17,856 nucleotides of DNA from Discostella pseudostelligera (GCA_036940085.1 JALLBK010000373.1:1-17856); one strand, 5' to 3'. Shown: positions 9,093 to 16,998, counted from the first letter of the stretch. Numbers and translations are program-made. The notes: generated by a model from the sequence alone, not told the origin.

Positions 9093-10676
9093 CTACACTG
9101 GAAGCCCTCCACGTCGTGGCCCAAGAACATTTTCAGCCTCTTTCGCCGATCCAAGGCCAAGGACATTCACACACTTCAAATCAGCAAAACATTTGTCTAG
9201 GCGTTTCACCGTGTTCACTTCAGCTGCACGCATGCATTCACGTGGCTGCAAAGAGCATAAAGAAGCAGATGATGTCAGAAAAGCAAATCACACAGCATCG
9301 TCGACATAACTAAATTGGTCGAACTTACATCGTAGTACTTCTTGTTTGGCTTCTCAGGACCTTCGGGGTTACCGATTTGGCCTTGCAAGTAGTCATGGTA
9401 TTTTTCCTCAAAGTTCTTGATACCTTCCCAGTAACTCCATTGAGTATCGGTATCAATGTTCATCTTGATAACTCCGTAGCTGATTGCCTCCTGAATGTCA
9501 CTGACATCCGATCCGCTACCACCATGGAAAACAAATTTGACAGGCTTTTTATCAGCAGGCGATTTGTCCCCAAGCTTTTCGCTGATGTAAGCTTGTGCCC
9601 GGGTCAAAATCTTGGGCTCAAGCTTAACATTACCCGGGCTGTAAACTCCATGCACATTACCGAAAGCGGCAGCAACAGTGAACATATCCGAAATTGGAGT
9701 AAGCGCGTCATATACTTGGAAAATTTCTTCCGGCTTTGAATAGAGGTCATCAAGAGCAACATCTTCGTTGTTAACTCCATCCTCCTCGCCACCAGTGATA
9801 CCAAGCTCCATCTCGAGTAACATGCCAATCTTAGCAAACCGAGTGAGGTACTCCTTGCAAATCTCAATGTTCTCCTCGATAGGTTCCTCAGACAAATCAA
9901 TCATGTGTGACGAAAAAAGAGGCTCTCCATGCTTCGCGTGGTAGCGCTCAGATGCGGCAAGAAGCCCATCCACCCATGGTAGGAGTTTCTTAGCGCAGTG
10001 ATCAGTGTGGAGGATCACAGGAATACCGTATTGCTCGGCCATCGTTCGGACATGGAATGCTCCCGACACGGCACCAGCAATTGCAGCAGCGTAGTTTTTG
10101 TTGTCAAGAGCTTTCCCACCGTAGAACTGGATAGCAGAGAGATTAGAAATTTTAGCTCTGCAGCGAGTTTGGTGTGTGTGAACAATCCCTTAGATACTCA
10201 CCTGGGATCCACCGGATGAAAACTGAATGATGATGGGGGCGTCGTTTTTGCGTGCAGCCTCGAGACATGCATTTATTCCAGATGACGACACGCAGTTTAC
10301 TGCGGGGATAGCGTATCCTATTGGCACGAGTATAAATAATAATGGGGAAATGTGAGGAATGATGGTGTACACAACATAATCGACGACGCCATCGCCATAT
10401 CCCGACTTGCCGACCAGTTGACTTACCGTTCTCTTTAGCATGGTTGAGCAGATCAACCATCGCTTGACCTGTCACAACTCCAGGATGCACGCTTGGCGGC
10501 AAATTGGGGAAGCTTTCAAGGGCGCATTCCTCTTCACATGGGATGGCGAGCTCGTCCGCTATTTTCTCCTGAAGGGAAACACTGGCAACACGGGCAGATT
10601 GTTTGACTGCGGAACTAAATGCATCAGCCCCACTGACTAGGCCGAAGGTGGCGAACAAGGCGATTCCAAACTTCAT
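9093..10676 (-). CDS. FBA: Plastid class II fructose-1,6-bisphosphate aldolase, 4 exons (438 aa)
   Basis: Exons on the minus strand are 10676-10427, 10317-10202, 10126-9329 and 9245-9093; introns are 109, 75 and 83 bp, GT-AG, phases 1, 0 and 0. All joins restore family motifs (AKENG-YAIPAVN, SSGGSQ-FYGGKALDNK, KKYYD-PRECMRAAE). The enzyme joins glyceraldehyde-3-phosphate and dihydroxyacetone phosphate in the Calvin cycle. Zn and catalytic residues are present: HTDHC (162-166, with Asp164 and His165), LEMELG (Glu229), GNVHGVY (His281) and VFHGGSGS (His323). The phosphate loop MNIDTDTQ is intact. This is the class IIA type, like the E. coli enzyme. The N-terminus is a signal peptide ending SGADAF-SS, an ASAFAP-like motif, then a Ser/Arg/Lys transit stretch, so the product should sit in the plastid stroma; diatoms are known to keep class II aldolases there (FbaC group). 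It lies in tandem downstream of the fructose-bisphosphatase gene. Confidence 0.95.
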
Positions 10677-11271
10677 TGTGTTCCGCTTTATCGTCGTCGT
10701 CGGGGGTTAATTGAATATTATTGTTGAAGATATGATAATAATAGAGGGGTGGATATGAATTCATCATCAACATGCACCGTGCACCATCTCCGCCCACACA
10801 AAACTCACACCCGATGATGACGTACACCTTGCAGACATCTTTCTCAAACACATCCACTCTCCGCACTTATATATCCGTCCGTCTATCAGTATCAGACGGA
10901 CAGAGCACATCAGTCCGTCCTTCTCCTGCTCTGTCCTTCTCTCTTCTCTCACTCTCTCCATCTCACCTCTTGCTTCATGATCAATACAAACAGATACAAA
11001 CACTGAGGGGACTCTTTGTCAGTGCACTTTGTTAGGAGTAGTTGCTAGTAATCCTCTAGGAGAACACTCATATTACTGAATGAACATATTGAGGTCGTCA
11101 TCTCTAGAGGTTCTAAATTTTATCTACTACACACCACCTGCGAAGGCGATCCAATTCGTGTTCAGATTTCGTTCTATCTCTCCTCGTAACAGCAAATAAG
11201 TACAAAAATTTTATCCGACATCCTACATCTCTTCCTTCATTCGATAGGTGAAGGTACTTGATCATAATAGC
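10677..11271 (-). promoter_or_regulatory. Aldolase promoter and phosphatase 3' region
   Basis: 595 bp between the phosphatase stop and the aldolase start. On the minus strand TATATAAG (10873-10866) is a good TATA box, about 190 bp before the ATG. Directly upstream of it lie the GTCCGTC elements. TGACGT at 10818-10823 (ACGTCA on the gene strand) matches the diatom CO2/cAMP-responsive core, though it lies downstream of the TATA. The 10920-10975 stretch is a CT-rich run on the plus strand. Part nearest 11271 is the phosphatase 3' UTR. No gene is seen. Confidence 0.5.
10877..10901. repeat. 8-bp inverted repeat GTCCGTCT/AGACGGAC beside the TATA box
   Basis: GTCCGTCT (10877-10884) and AGACGGAC (10894-10901) are perfect inverted arms with a 9-bp spacer. 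A further AGTCCGTCC lies at 10912-10920, and TCCG precedes the first arm. Repeated GGACGG units just upstream of a TATA box suggest a dimeric factor site; this is inference. Confidence 0.55.
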
Positions 11272-12294
11272 TTAAAGCGAAGGCGTTTCGATTCCAGCCT
11301 TCTTGTAGCAATCGTAAACAACTCCGACATCCCTGGGTCCGCCCATGATAATGGGACACTTGCAGTGAATTCCAGTAGGAACAAGTTCAGCGACACGACC
11401 AATCTTTCCCTCGAAGTACCCAGTTGATGCAATTCCTCCAGCTTGTTCGATAATAAGTGCCATTGGAATACCCTCGTATAGACAACGGAGCTTTCCCTTC
11501 GGCGATTTCTTGTCTGCGGGGTAGATGTAAATACCACCATAAAGAAGAGTTCTATGGATATCTGCAACCATGGAGCCTACATAACGAGCACTGTATGGCT
11601 CCCCACCAATACCACTCTTGAAGGCTTCAACTGCATCTTTGATGGGTTGGTCCCAGTGGATGAAATTACCCTCATTGCAGGAGTAAATTTTCTTGCCTCC
11701 ATCGGCAGGGAATTTCATGTTGATTCGAGTGTGAACAAACTCGCCAATTGTAGGATCAAGGCAGAAACCCTCCACAGTGCCACCATTGAAGGTGAAGACG
11801 AGCTCGACAGCTGAGGAGTAGGCGCAATATCCAGCGCAAATGCAGTCGGCACCTGAACGGAGGAGGTCATTCACAGATCCATCCTGCTTTTCATACACTG
11901 AGAAAATGGTTCCAACAGATACATTGCAATCGATGTTGGATGAGCCATCGAGAGGATCGAATGCCACGCAGTACTTTCCGGCCCTGTCGGCGGGAACAAT
12001 AATAGGATCTTCATTTTCTTCAGAAACAAGTACGCTGCATACGCCGCTGTTGACCAATGCATTTATCATCATGTCGTTGGACATAACGTCAAGCTTTTTC
12101 TGGTCATCACCAGTGGAGTTCACCTCCCCAGCGAGACCATACAGCTGAGCCACACCCGCTCGTCCGACGGCGGATGCGATGAGTTTGAAGGAAGTGGCGA
12201 GGGAGTTCAGAAGCAGCACAAGTTCTGGATCCTTCGTGTTCTGCATGACATAGCGATTGAGCGTAGGGGCGTCGACGTCGAATTTTTCGGACAT
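11272..12294 (-). CDS. FBP: Fructose-1,6-bisphosphatase, cytosolic type, intronless (340 aa)
   Basis: Full-length and close to the family's usual length (about 335-340). The enzyme hydrolyses fructose-1,6-bisphosphate to fructose-6-phosphate, the committed step of gluconeogenesis and, in plastids, of the Calvin cycle. Metal and substrate motifs are all present: KKLDVMSND (67-74), VSEEN (90-94), FDPLDGSSNID (112-122), YVGSMVADIHR (238-248) and KLRCLYE (268-274). The N-terminus goes straight into the fold (MSEKFDVDAPTLNRYVMQ), with no signal or transit peptide, so a cytosolic site is expected. The Cys-bearing loop used for thioredoxin control of plastid enzymes is not there. By eye, several residues of the animal AMP site are changed (a TGEMT-like segment reads DPELV), while the Lys-Tyr pair in GKYCVAF remains. 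Its 3' end lies 595 bp upstream of the aldolase start on the same strand. Confidence 0.95.
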   Translation of the reverse strand: MSEKFDVDAPTLNRYVMQNTKDPELVLLLNSLATSFKLIASAVGRAGVAQLYGLAGEVNSTGDDQKKLDVMSNDMMINALVNSGVCSVLVSEENEDPIIVPADRAGKYCVAFDPLDGSSNIDCNVSVGTIFSVYEKQDGSVNDLLRSGADCICAGYCAYSSAVELVFTFNGGTVEGFCLDPTIGEFVHTRINMKFPADGGKKIYSCNEGNFIHWDQPIKDAVEAFKSGIGGEPYSARYVGSMVADIHRTLLYGGIYIYPADKKSPKGKLRCLYEGIPMALIIEQAGGIASTGYFEGKIGRVAELVPTGIHCKCPIIMGGPRDVGVVYDCYKKAGIETPSL

Positions 12295-12422
12295 GATGGA
12301 TGATGCGATTGTTAAGATACGATGATGGATATTGATACCACTGAAATGATTACGATAGATATTGCTCAGGACATCTACTGCATGCTGTTGCCTGTTGCAG
12401 AACGACGACGAGGTGTTTTGAT

Positions 12423-12464
<42 letters not shown>

Positions 12465-12780
12465 TGACGATGACGACGAAAGCAGGGATAAAAGATCTTC
12501 AAAGCAGATTCATACGTAGGAATTGGTAAGAGATCTTTGAGAGAAACGATGTCCGTCGGGCAGATTTTTCCGCTTTCTGTTACTGGGTTTCTGTTACTTT
12601 TCACTTTGGGTCTTTCACAAACGTATGGTGTCAATCTGTGTCAAGGAGGTATGGTACTCCTCGCATCTGCATCAAGTTCTTCCAGCATCTCGTACATATT
12701 TTAGAATAATAGAGTAAATCTACCTACTCCTCTAGTACCTATTTCTACTCTAGTATCAGCATGATCAGCATTTTTATCAT
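12295..12780. other. Phosphatase promoter region and transition to repeats
   Basis: 486 bp upstream of the phosphatase ATG. It contains the (GAC)n tract and otherwise ordinary mixed sequence. Frames across the GAC tract encode only poly-Asp or poly-Arg and are not genes. No clear TATA box is found on the minus strand. Triplet-rich sequence begins around 12,780. Confidence 0.5.
12424..12479. repeat. (GAC)n microsatellite with GAT interruptions
   Basis: About 18 GAC/GAT triplets in a row, 130 bp upstream of the phosphatase start codon. On the gene strand it reads (GTC)n and probably lies in the promoter or 5' leader. Confidence 0.9.
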
Positions 12781-12850
12781 ATTCATATCAGCAGCAGGAG
12801 GGCAGCAAGAAGCAGCAGCAGGGCAGCAGCATCAGCATCCTCCTCAGTCA
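12761..12850. repeat. Diverged direct repeat, copy 1
   Basis: The block running from ATCAGCATTTTTATCAT through CATATCAGCAGCA to AGCATCAGCATCC...CAGTCAT matches the block at 14335-14390 in order. It is longer here because about 30 bp of GCA-rich sequence is inserted. Both copies stand at the head of a triplet-rich stretch. Confidence 0.6.
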
Positions 12851-13803
12851 TGGAAAAGAAGGAGAGGAGGATGAGAGGAATACTAATAGTAGAACAACCA
12901 TCGTCCCCCTCTTGCTCCTCCTTCAACAACTAATCATGATCAGCACAATGCATAGTATGATCCTAACCCTCCATCTTTGTCTCACTCATACTCTCACCGC
13001 CATGCTGAATGATTTGTAGAGAAGAAGCAGGAGGAGCAGGAGGGCACTATAGGAGCATTACAGCATTATGAACAGCAGAGGATTAAAGTAGAAGCAGGAG
13101 GAGCACCAGAGGAAGAGCAGGAGGATGTAGGATCAGTAGGAGCAATAGAGGATGACAATACTACTAGGCGCAGGAGAACAGCAGAGAAATAAAAGTTGGA
13201 GCAGAAGGAGGAGAGGAGCAAGGAGCAGTAGAAGTTGAATCACCAATCCATAAGTGTAGTACTAGTCATATGAGAAGAATGAGCAGCAGCAGAGGAACAG
13301 CGGAGGAATATTTGTAGGAACAGCAGTAGTAGTACCGGTAGTAGTAGCAGGAGTTCACTAGTATCAGCAGTAGGAGTAGGAGTAGTACTAGTAGGAGCAG
13401 CAGAGGCCAGGGGGGCAGAAGCAGGGGGGGAGCATCATAGCAGTACTAGGAGTAGGACAAGGACAAGCTGCAAGAGCTGCAGGAGCTGTAGGAGCAGGAG
13501 CAGTACTACTAGAGGAGGAGCAGGAGTGGGAGCAGGAGCAGGAGATGAAGAGGAATAGGAGCAGTAGGAGCAGTAGGAGGAGATGGAGGAGATGGAGGAG
13601 CAGTAGGAGGAGGAGCAGGCCGGGAGCAGCAGAGGAATAGCAGTGGTAGTAGTACTAGGTGGTAGGAGCAATGATAGGAGATAGGAGCTGCAGGTGGAGC
13701 AGTGTGGTGGAGCAGTGGTAGGAATGATGTAGGAGCAGCAGTAGAGAAGCAGGGAGGAGGGGCAGGAGCCAGGGGGAGCAATCATAGGCAATAGGAACAG
13801 CAG

Positions 13804-13856
13804 CAGGAGGAGGAGGAGGAGGAGGAGGAGGAGGAGGAGGAGGAGGAGGAGGAGGA
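13804..13856. repeat. (GGA)n microsatellite
   Basis: About 17 uninterrupted GGA units. It is a pure purine tract with mirror symmetry, the kind of sequence able to form triplex (H-) DNA. It passes directly into a GGAGCA hexamer array. Confidence 0.92.
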
Positions 13857-13965
13857 AGGAGGAGCAGGAGCAGGAGCAGGAGGAGCAGGAGGAGCAGGAG
13901 GAGCAGGAGGAGGAGCAGGAGGAGCAGGAGGAGCAGGAGGAGCAGGAGGAGGAGCACAAGGAGGA
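13857..13965. repeat. GGAGCA/GGAGGAGCA array
   Basis: Tandem GGAGCA and GGAGGAGCA units continuing from the (GGA)n tract, ending in two copies of a GGAGGAGCACAA-type variant by about 13,980. This looks like stepwise expansion of one ancestral triplet run with a point variant. Confidence 0.8.
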
Positions 13966-14274
13966 GGAGCACAAGGAGGACGAGGAGCAAAAGGAGGAGT
14001 AGGAGCAATGGTAGGAGCAGGAGCAGTGAGAGGACAAGTGGTAGTAGGAGCAGTAGAGGATCAGGAGGACAATCAGTGAGAGTACTGCTATTAGAGGTAG
14101 TAGTAGAGGAATTGCAGTAGGAGCAGCAGTACTAGGAACAGTAGGAGCAGGAGCAGAGGAGTAGCAGAGGAACAGTGGAGCAGCAGCATGAGCATAAGCA
14201 GCAGGCATCACCAGGCACTTTGGATTTTTCTATGGGTCATGGAAGAGGTGGCAGATCAGCATCTCAAATGATAA

Positions 14275-14290
14275 TATCTAGTACTAGATA
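14275..14290. repeat. 16-bp perfect palindrome
   Basis: TATCTAGTACTAGATA equals its own reverse complement. It lies in an ordinary stretch inside the island, about 45 bp before the second copy of the duplicated segment. Confidence 0.85.
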
Positions 14291-14334
14291 CCAAGAATAT
14301 CTACTCCTACTACTCCTCTCAGAAGCAGCATGCA

Positions 14335-14390
14335 CCATCAGCATTTTTTATCATTCATGCATCAGCAGCAGCATCAGCATCCTCAGTCAT
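14335..14390. repeat. Diverged direct repeat, copy 2
   Basis: Matches 12761-12850: ATCAGCATTTTTTATCAT, then CATGCATCAGCAGCA and CATCAGCATCC, ending CAGTCAT. It is followed at once by GGAGGAGGAGAAGG; copy 1 is also soon followed by an AGG-rich run (GAAGGAGAGGAGGATGAG). Confidence 0.6.
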
Positions 14391-14428
14391 TAGGAGGAGG
14401 AGAAGGAGGAGGAGGAGGAGGAGGATGC

Positions 14429-14515
14429 GCTGCTGGTGCTGGTGCTGCTGGTGCTGCTGGTGCTGCTGGTGCTGGTGCTGCTGGTGCTGCTGGTGCTGCT
14501 GGTGCTGCTGGTGCT
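14429..14515. repeat. (GCTGGT/GCTGCTGGT)n array
   Basis: About 87 bp of GCTGGT and GCTGCTGGT units. Its strand sense is opposite to the GGAGCA/GCAGGA arrays elsewhere (CAGCAC/ACCAGC on the other strand), so purine bias flips here to G/T-rich. Frames give Gly-Ala-Ala or Cys-Trp runs only. Confidence 0.9.
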
Positions 14516-15110
14516 TTGATGAGGAGAGGATGAGGAGCATCAGAACAAGAATGACGAGAGGAGAGGAAGAAAGTGGGATGAAGGAAGCGGAGGAGGAGAA
14601 CTGTGGATGAGGAATTGAGGAGGTTGACAAAGTGAGGCTGTTGCTGATGCTGGAGCTGGAGAATGAGCCTCCTGGCGGTTGTGTAGCACACCAGCATAAG
14701 CAGATGATGTTAAGAAGTCTCAAGTCTCAAGTCTCAACCACTAATATGATGCTCCTTATCATTCTGTTAGTATCCTCTTCGTCCTGCTGAGTTATTGGAT
14801 GATGAGCGAGTGGTGGTACTACTACTGAGGGTGCTACTAGTAGTATGACAATGAGGATCATTGATCTTTGTTGATCATGCTCCACTACCTACAGCATACT
14901 GCTTTCTTCTTGGGGTGGTGGAGCTAAAACTGCAAGGATGCTAATGATGCTGTGGCTGTGGCTGGGGAGGCAGGGGGGGAAGAGAAGCATCATCTGTTTT
15001 CTGTTTGGTAGGATCACGGATGAGGTCTGATTATGATGGATGCTGACATTTCTTTAGCAGTAGTAGGAGCTGCATTACTATGAGCATCAGGAGTATCAGT
15101 AAGAGTATCA

Positions 15111-15167
15111 GTAGGAGTAGGAGTAGGAGTAGGAGTAGGAGTAGGAGTAGGAGTAGGAGTAGGAGTA
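15111..15167. repeat. (GTAGGA)n microsatellite
   Basis: About nine tandem GTAGGA units within the island, ending where the sequence becomes GTAACAGTAG. Confidence 0.9.
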
Positions 15168-15177
15168 ACAGTAGTAG

Positions 15178-15215
15178 GAGCAGCAGTAGGCAGTAGGAGC
15201 AGCAGTAGGCAGTAG
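15178..15215. repeat. 19-bp tandem duplication
   Basis: The unit GAGCAGCAGTAGGCAGTAG occurs at 15178-15196 and 15197-15215 without mismatch, indicating a recent slippage event. Confidence 0.85.
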
Positions 15216-15360
15216 GAGTATCAGTAGGAGTACAACAAGAAGGAGGAGCACCAGGAAGAATATGACAAACAGCAGGAGGAGCAGTCATAAAAACATCAGA
15301 GGAGCAGGTGAGGAGGAGCTCAAGGAGCTAGAGGAGCAGGAGGAGCAGCGTGATGAGGAG

Positions 15361-15393
15361 CACTGGAGGAGCACTGGAGGAGCACTGGAGGAG
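15361..15393. repeat. 11-bp tandem repeat CACTGGAGGAG x3
   Basis: Three exact copies at 15361, 15372 and 15383. A period of 11 is not a multiple of 3, which argues against a coding role for this part of the island. Confidence 0.9.
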
Positions 15394-15441
15394 CAGGAGT
15401 TGGATAGGAGTGGGAGAAGCAGTGGTACCATGAGTGGGAGA

Positions 15442-15481
15442 AGCAGTACTAGGAGCAGTAGGAGGCCCTCCTAGTACTGCT
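15442..15481. repeat. 14-bp perfect inverted repeat at the island edge
   Basis: AGCAGTACTAGGAG (15442-15455) and CTCCTAGTACTGCT (15468-15481) are exact inverted arms with a 12-bp spacer. Just after the right arm the triplet-rich sequence stops and ordinary AT-rich sequence begins, so the hairpin marks the boundary. Confidence 0.85.
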
Positions 15482-15487
15482 CCTACA

Positions 15488-16179
15488 TTAAATTATACAA
15501 TTAACATTGTGCTTTTTCACTAATGGTTGCAATCTGCTTCAAATAGAAACTTTATTGTAACAAGAAATCTACAGTGGTATTGACTCTATGACTAACAGTT
15601 TGTTTGTATTTATAACAACATCAGAGGTTGTCCCATGGTCGATCAATGGGACATTTGGGGACGAATTGGTATGCCACTTTGGTTAGATCATGTTCAACTT
15701 GTTATGGTTGAACTTCATACTTGTCATAGTTGATGTTATCGACACAACAAGCCGATGTGAGTGATGTGAGAATAGGTGTTGTTTCGGCCATTAATGGTTG
15801 GTTCTGACAACATATATAGTCAAAATGACTCTTTTGTTGTGACCGTTTCGGTCATTTATGTCCGTTTTTGACAACATTTATGGACGACATCCATATTATC
15901 ATGTGTCATCACATTCGCCTATGTATGTCCCATAATTTCATCAACCTATCGTCCCTGCAATCAAAAATCATACATCGCTATTTGGTAAGCCATATTCCAG
16001 ATGTAACATCAATCTTAGTCGAATCATTATCTACAATGTTTTACGAAAGAAATTATCATCTCTTCTTCAAACTGGGTACATTCTTGGCCGCTTTGATCGT
16101 CCCTACTCATTATCATCTTCCTCCTGTTCGGACTCACTCGTATCACCAAGAACATACCAGCATCATCGTCTTCACCAGG
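15488..16179. other. Hairpin-rich non-coding stretch, probably transposon-related
   Basis: No gene is supported. Small perfect inverted repeats are GTCCCAT/ATGGGAC (15630-15652), GTTCAAC/GTTGAAC (15692-15713) and TGACCG/CGGTCA with a 3-bp loop (15840-15854). Two diverged copies of a block starting TTGTTTCGGCC or GTTGTGACCGTTTCGGTC and ending TTTGACAACAT-like lie at about 15777-15815 and 15836-15879. An open plus frame from 15868 has no recognisable content. This may be the flank or terminal part of a mobile element. Confidence 0.4.
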
Positions 16180-16615
16180 TTATGATACAACACAGTCGTT
16201 ATCGTTGTTCTCCTTGTCTGAGATGCTCACATTGTCATCATGATTCGCTGCTTTTTCCATCTCACGAATGTAACTGTAGTTGTGGTACTTCTTGACATAG
16301 GATGACCAATGCAACTTCAAAGTTGACCAAAGTTCGCTGTTCTTTACCATATCCGAAATCTCTTTGCAAATTGTTCCGAAATACACTTGGCCATCACTTG
16401 TCCATCCATCACAATACAAATCAATACGAGTCCCCCTTTTGACATGGTACTTGCTAACGGCGACATGCTGAAATTCCTTCTTCTTCTCTTTGTTGGTGTC
16501 ACACGTCCATGCCTTGACGATCTCCTCCTTCCACACATCATGCGCACTGCAGCAACTGCACCTCCTCCCGAAGAGACCCTATCAATTCATCCTTCTCATC
16601 ACCCATTGTGCTCAT
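16180..16615 (-). pseudogene. Short gene remnant with an apparent frameshift, function unknown
   Basis: From ATG 16615-16613 the minus strand reads MSTMGDEKDELIGSLREEVQ, then hits TGA after 25 codons. The next frame, open from about 16576 down to a stop at 16180-16182, carries on with VWKEEIVKAWTCDTNKEKKK and a strongly biased, protein-like run (DLYCDGWTSDGQVYFGTI, LWSTLKLHWSSYVKKYHNYS), but has no ATG at its head. A change of frame near 16545 would join both into about 144 residues; no intron of usable size fits. I recognise no domain. The product is charged, with an Asp/Asn/Ser tail. It lies head to head with the transposase-like gene, so both may belong to one element. An unseen exon or a start elsewhere is possible. 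Confidence 0.35.
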
Positions 16616-16998
16616 TATGATGAATGTAATGGAATGATAAAGCCCTTTTCATGCAATCTGTGACTCCTCATTGTGCCTTAGATTGTCGTTGTCACCACAT
16701 TTGAATTGTTCTGTTGTCACCTTATTTTGAATTTAAATTGTCAGAAGTTTTGAATTCATCAGCAGTGGGCCACCATTATTTGTTACTAATTCCATCCTAC
16801 ATATGTATTACTTTGTACTAACATGTGCTGTAGCGGCTACCTCTGTTGAATCTTGTACATTTGTTCCACCTTCTCATTTCTCATTTCATCACTTGTTCGG
16901 CGCCAAAGCATGATTATTTGGCGCCTGTCATGTCCATGCTAATATATCCAACTCACATGAAAATGGAATGTTCATAGCTCTACCATACTTCTCCAACC
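16616..16998. promoter_or_regulatory. Divergent gap upstream of the transposase-like gene
   Basis: 383 bp of AT-rich sequence with short repeats (TTTGAATT at about 16700, 16735 and 16749; TTGTCACC twice at 16688-16720). It holds the palindromic E2F-like pair and, 43-48 bp before the ATG, a TATA-like TAATATATCC at 16940-16949. It could serve both neighbours. Confidence 0.4.
16899..16925. promoter_or_regulatory. Palindrome of two opposed E2F consensus sites
   Basis: GGCGCCAAA (16899-16907) and TTTGGCGCC (16917-16925) are perfect 9-bp inverted arms with a 9-bp spacer. Each arm fits the E2F/DP consensus TTTSGCGC. The pair lies 74 bp upstream of the ATG at 16999. It may serve the gene, or be an element end or RNA hairpin. 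Confidence 0.55.

Larger units (their letters stand above)
12780..15487. repeat. Low-complexity island of GGA/GCA/GTA triplets, plus strand purine-rich
   Basis: About 2.7 kb dominated by AGG, AGC and AGT triplets, with a marked purine bias on the plus strand, broken by short ordinary stretches (about 12,845-13,010, 14,205-14,330 and 14,530-15,050). It contains distinct microsatellites, each listed separately, and a duplicated segment. Frames through it give only runs of Leu, Ser, Cys, Pro or Gly and change character with frame, and one tandem unit is 11 bp, so it is not coding. The left edge is gradual; the right edge is sharp, at an inverted repeat. Its origin could be microsatellite expansion and decay, or a satellite-like element. 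Confidence 0.85.

Noticed and set aside
9377..9739. 120-codon plus-strand frame opposite the aldolase gene
   Set aside because: It is a shadow of a conserved coding exon on the other strand and has no recognisable content.
10772..11035. 87-codon plus-strand frame in the aldolase promoter
   Set aside because: It is a Ser/Leu/Pro-rich reading of a CT-rich run upstream of a minus-strand gene, crossing the TATA box.
11554..12148. Plus-strand frames opposite the phosphatase gene
   Set aside because: They are antisense shadows of a highly conserved coding sequence.
12322..12519. Plus-strand frame with a poly-Asp run
   Set aside because: It is the GAC microsatellite in the phosphatase promoter, read in one frame.
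13435..14211. Long minus-strand open frame of Leu/Ser/Cys/Pro runs
   Set aside because: It is the translation of triplet repeats; other frames across the same DNA are also open with other homopolymer runs, and there is no domain or complex sequence.
14330..14723. Open frames encoding Gly-Ala-Ala, Cys-Trp or Gln-His repeats
   Set aside because: All come from the GCTGGT array read in different frames and strands. None extends into convincing protein sequence.
13000..15487. CRISPR array
   Set aside because: The repeats are contiguous microsatellites without unique spacers of constant length, in a eukaryotic context.
15868..16185. 105-codon plus-strand frame in the AT-rich stretch
   Set aside because: It is rich in His/Ile/Ser without domain character and has no supporting context. 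It is more likely non-coding element sequence.
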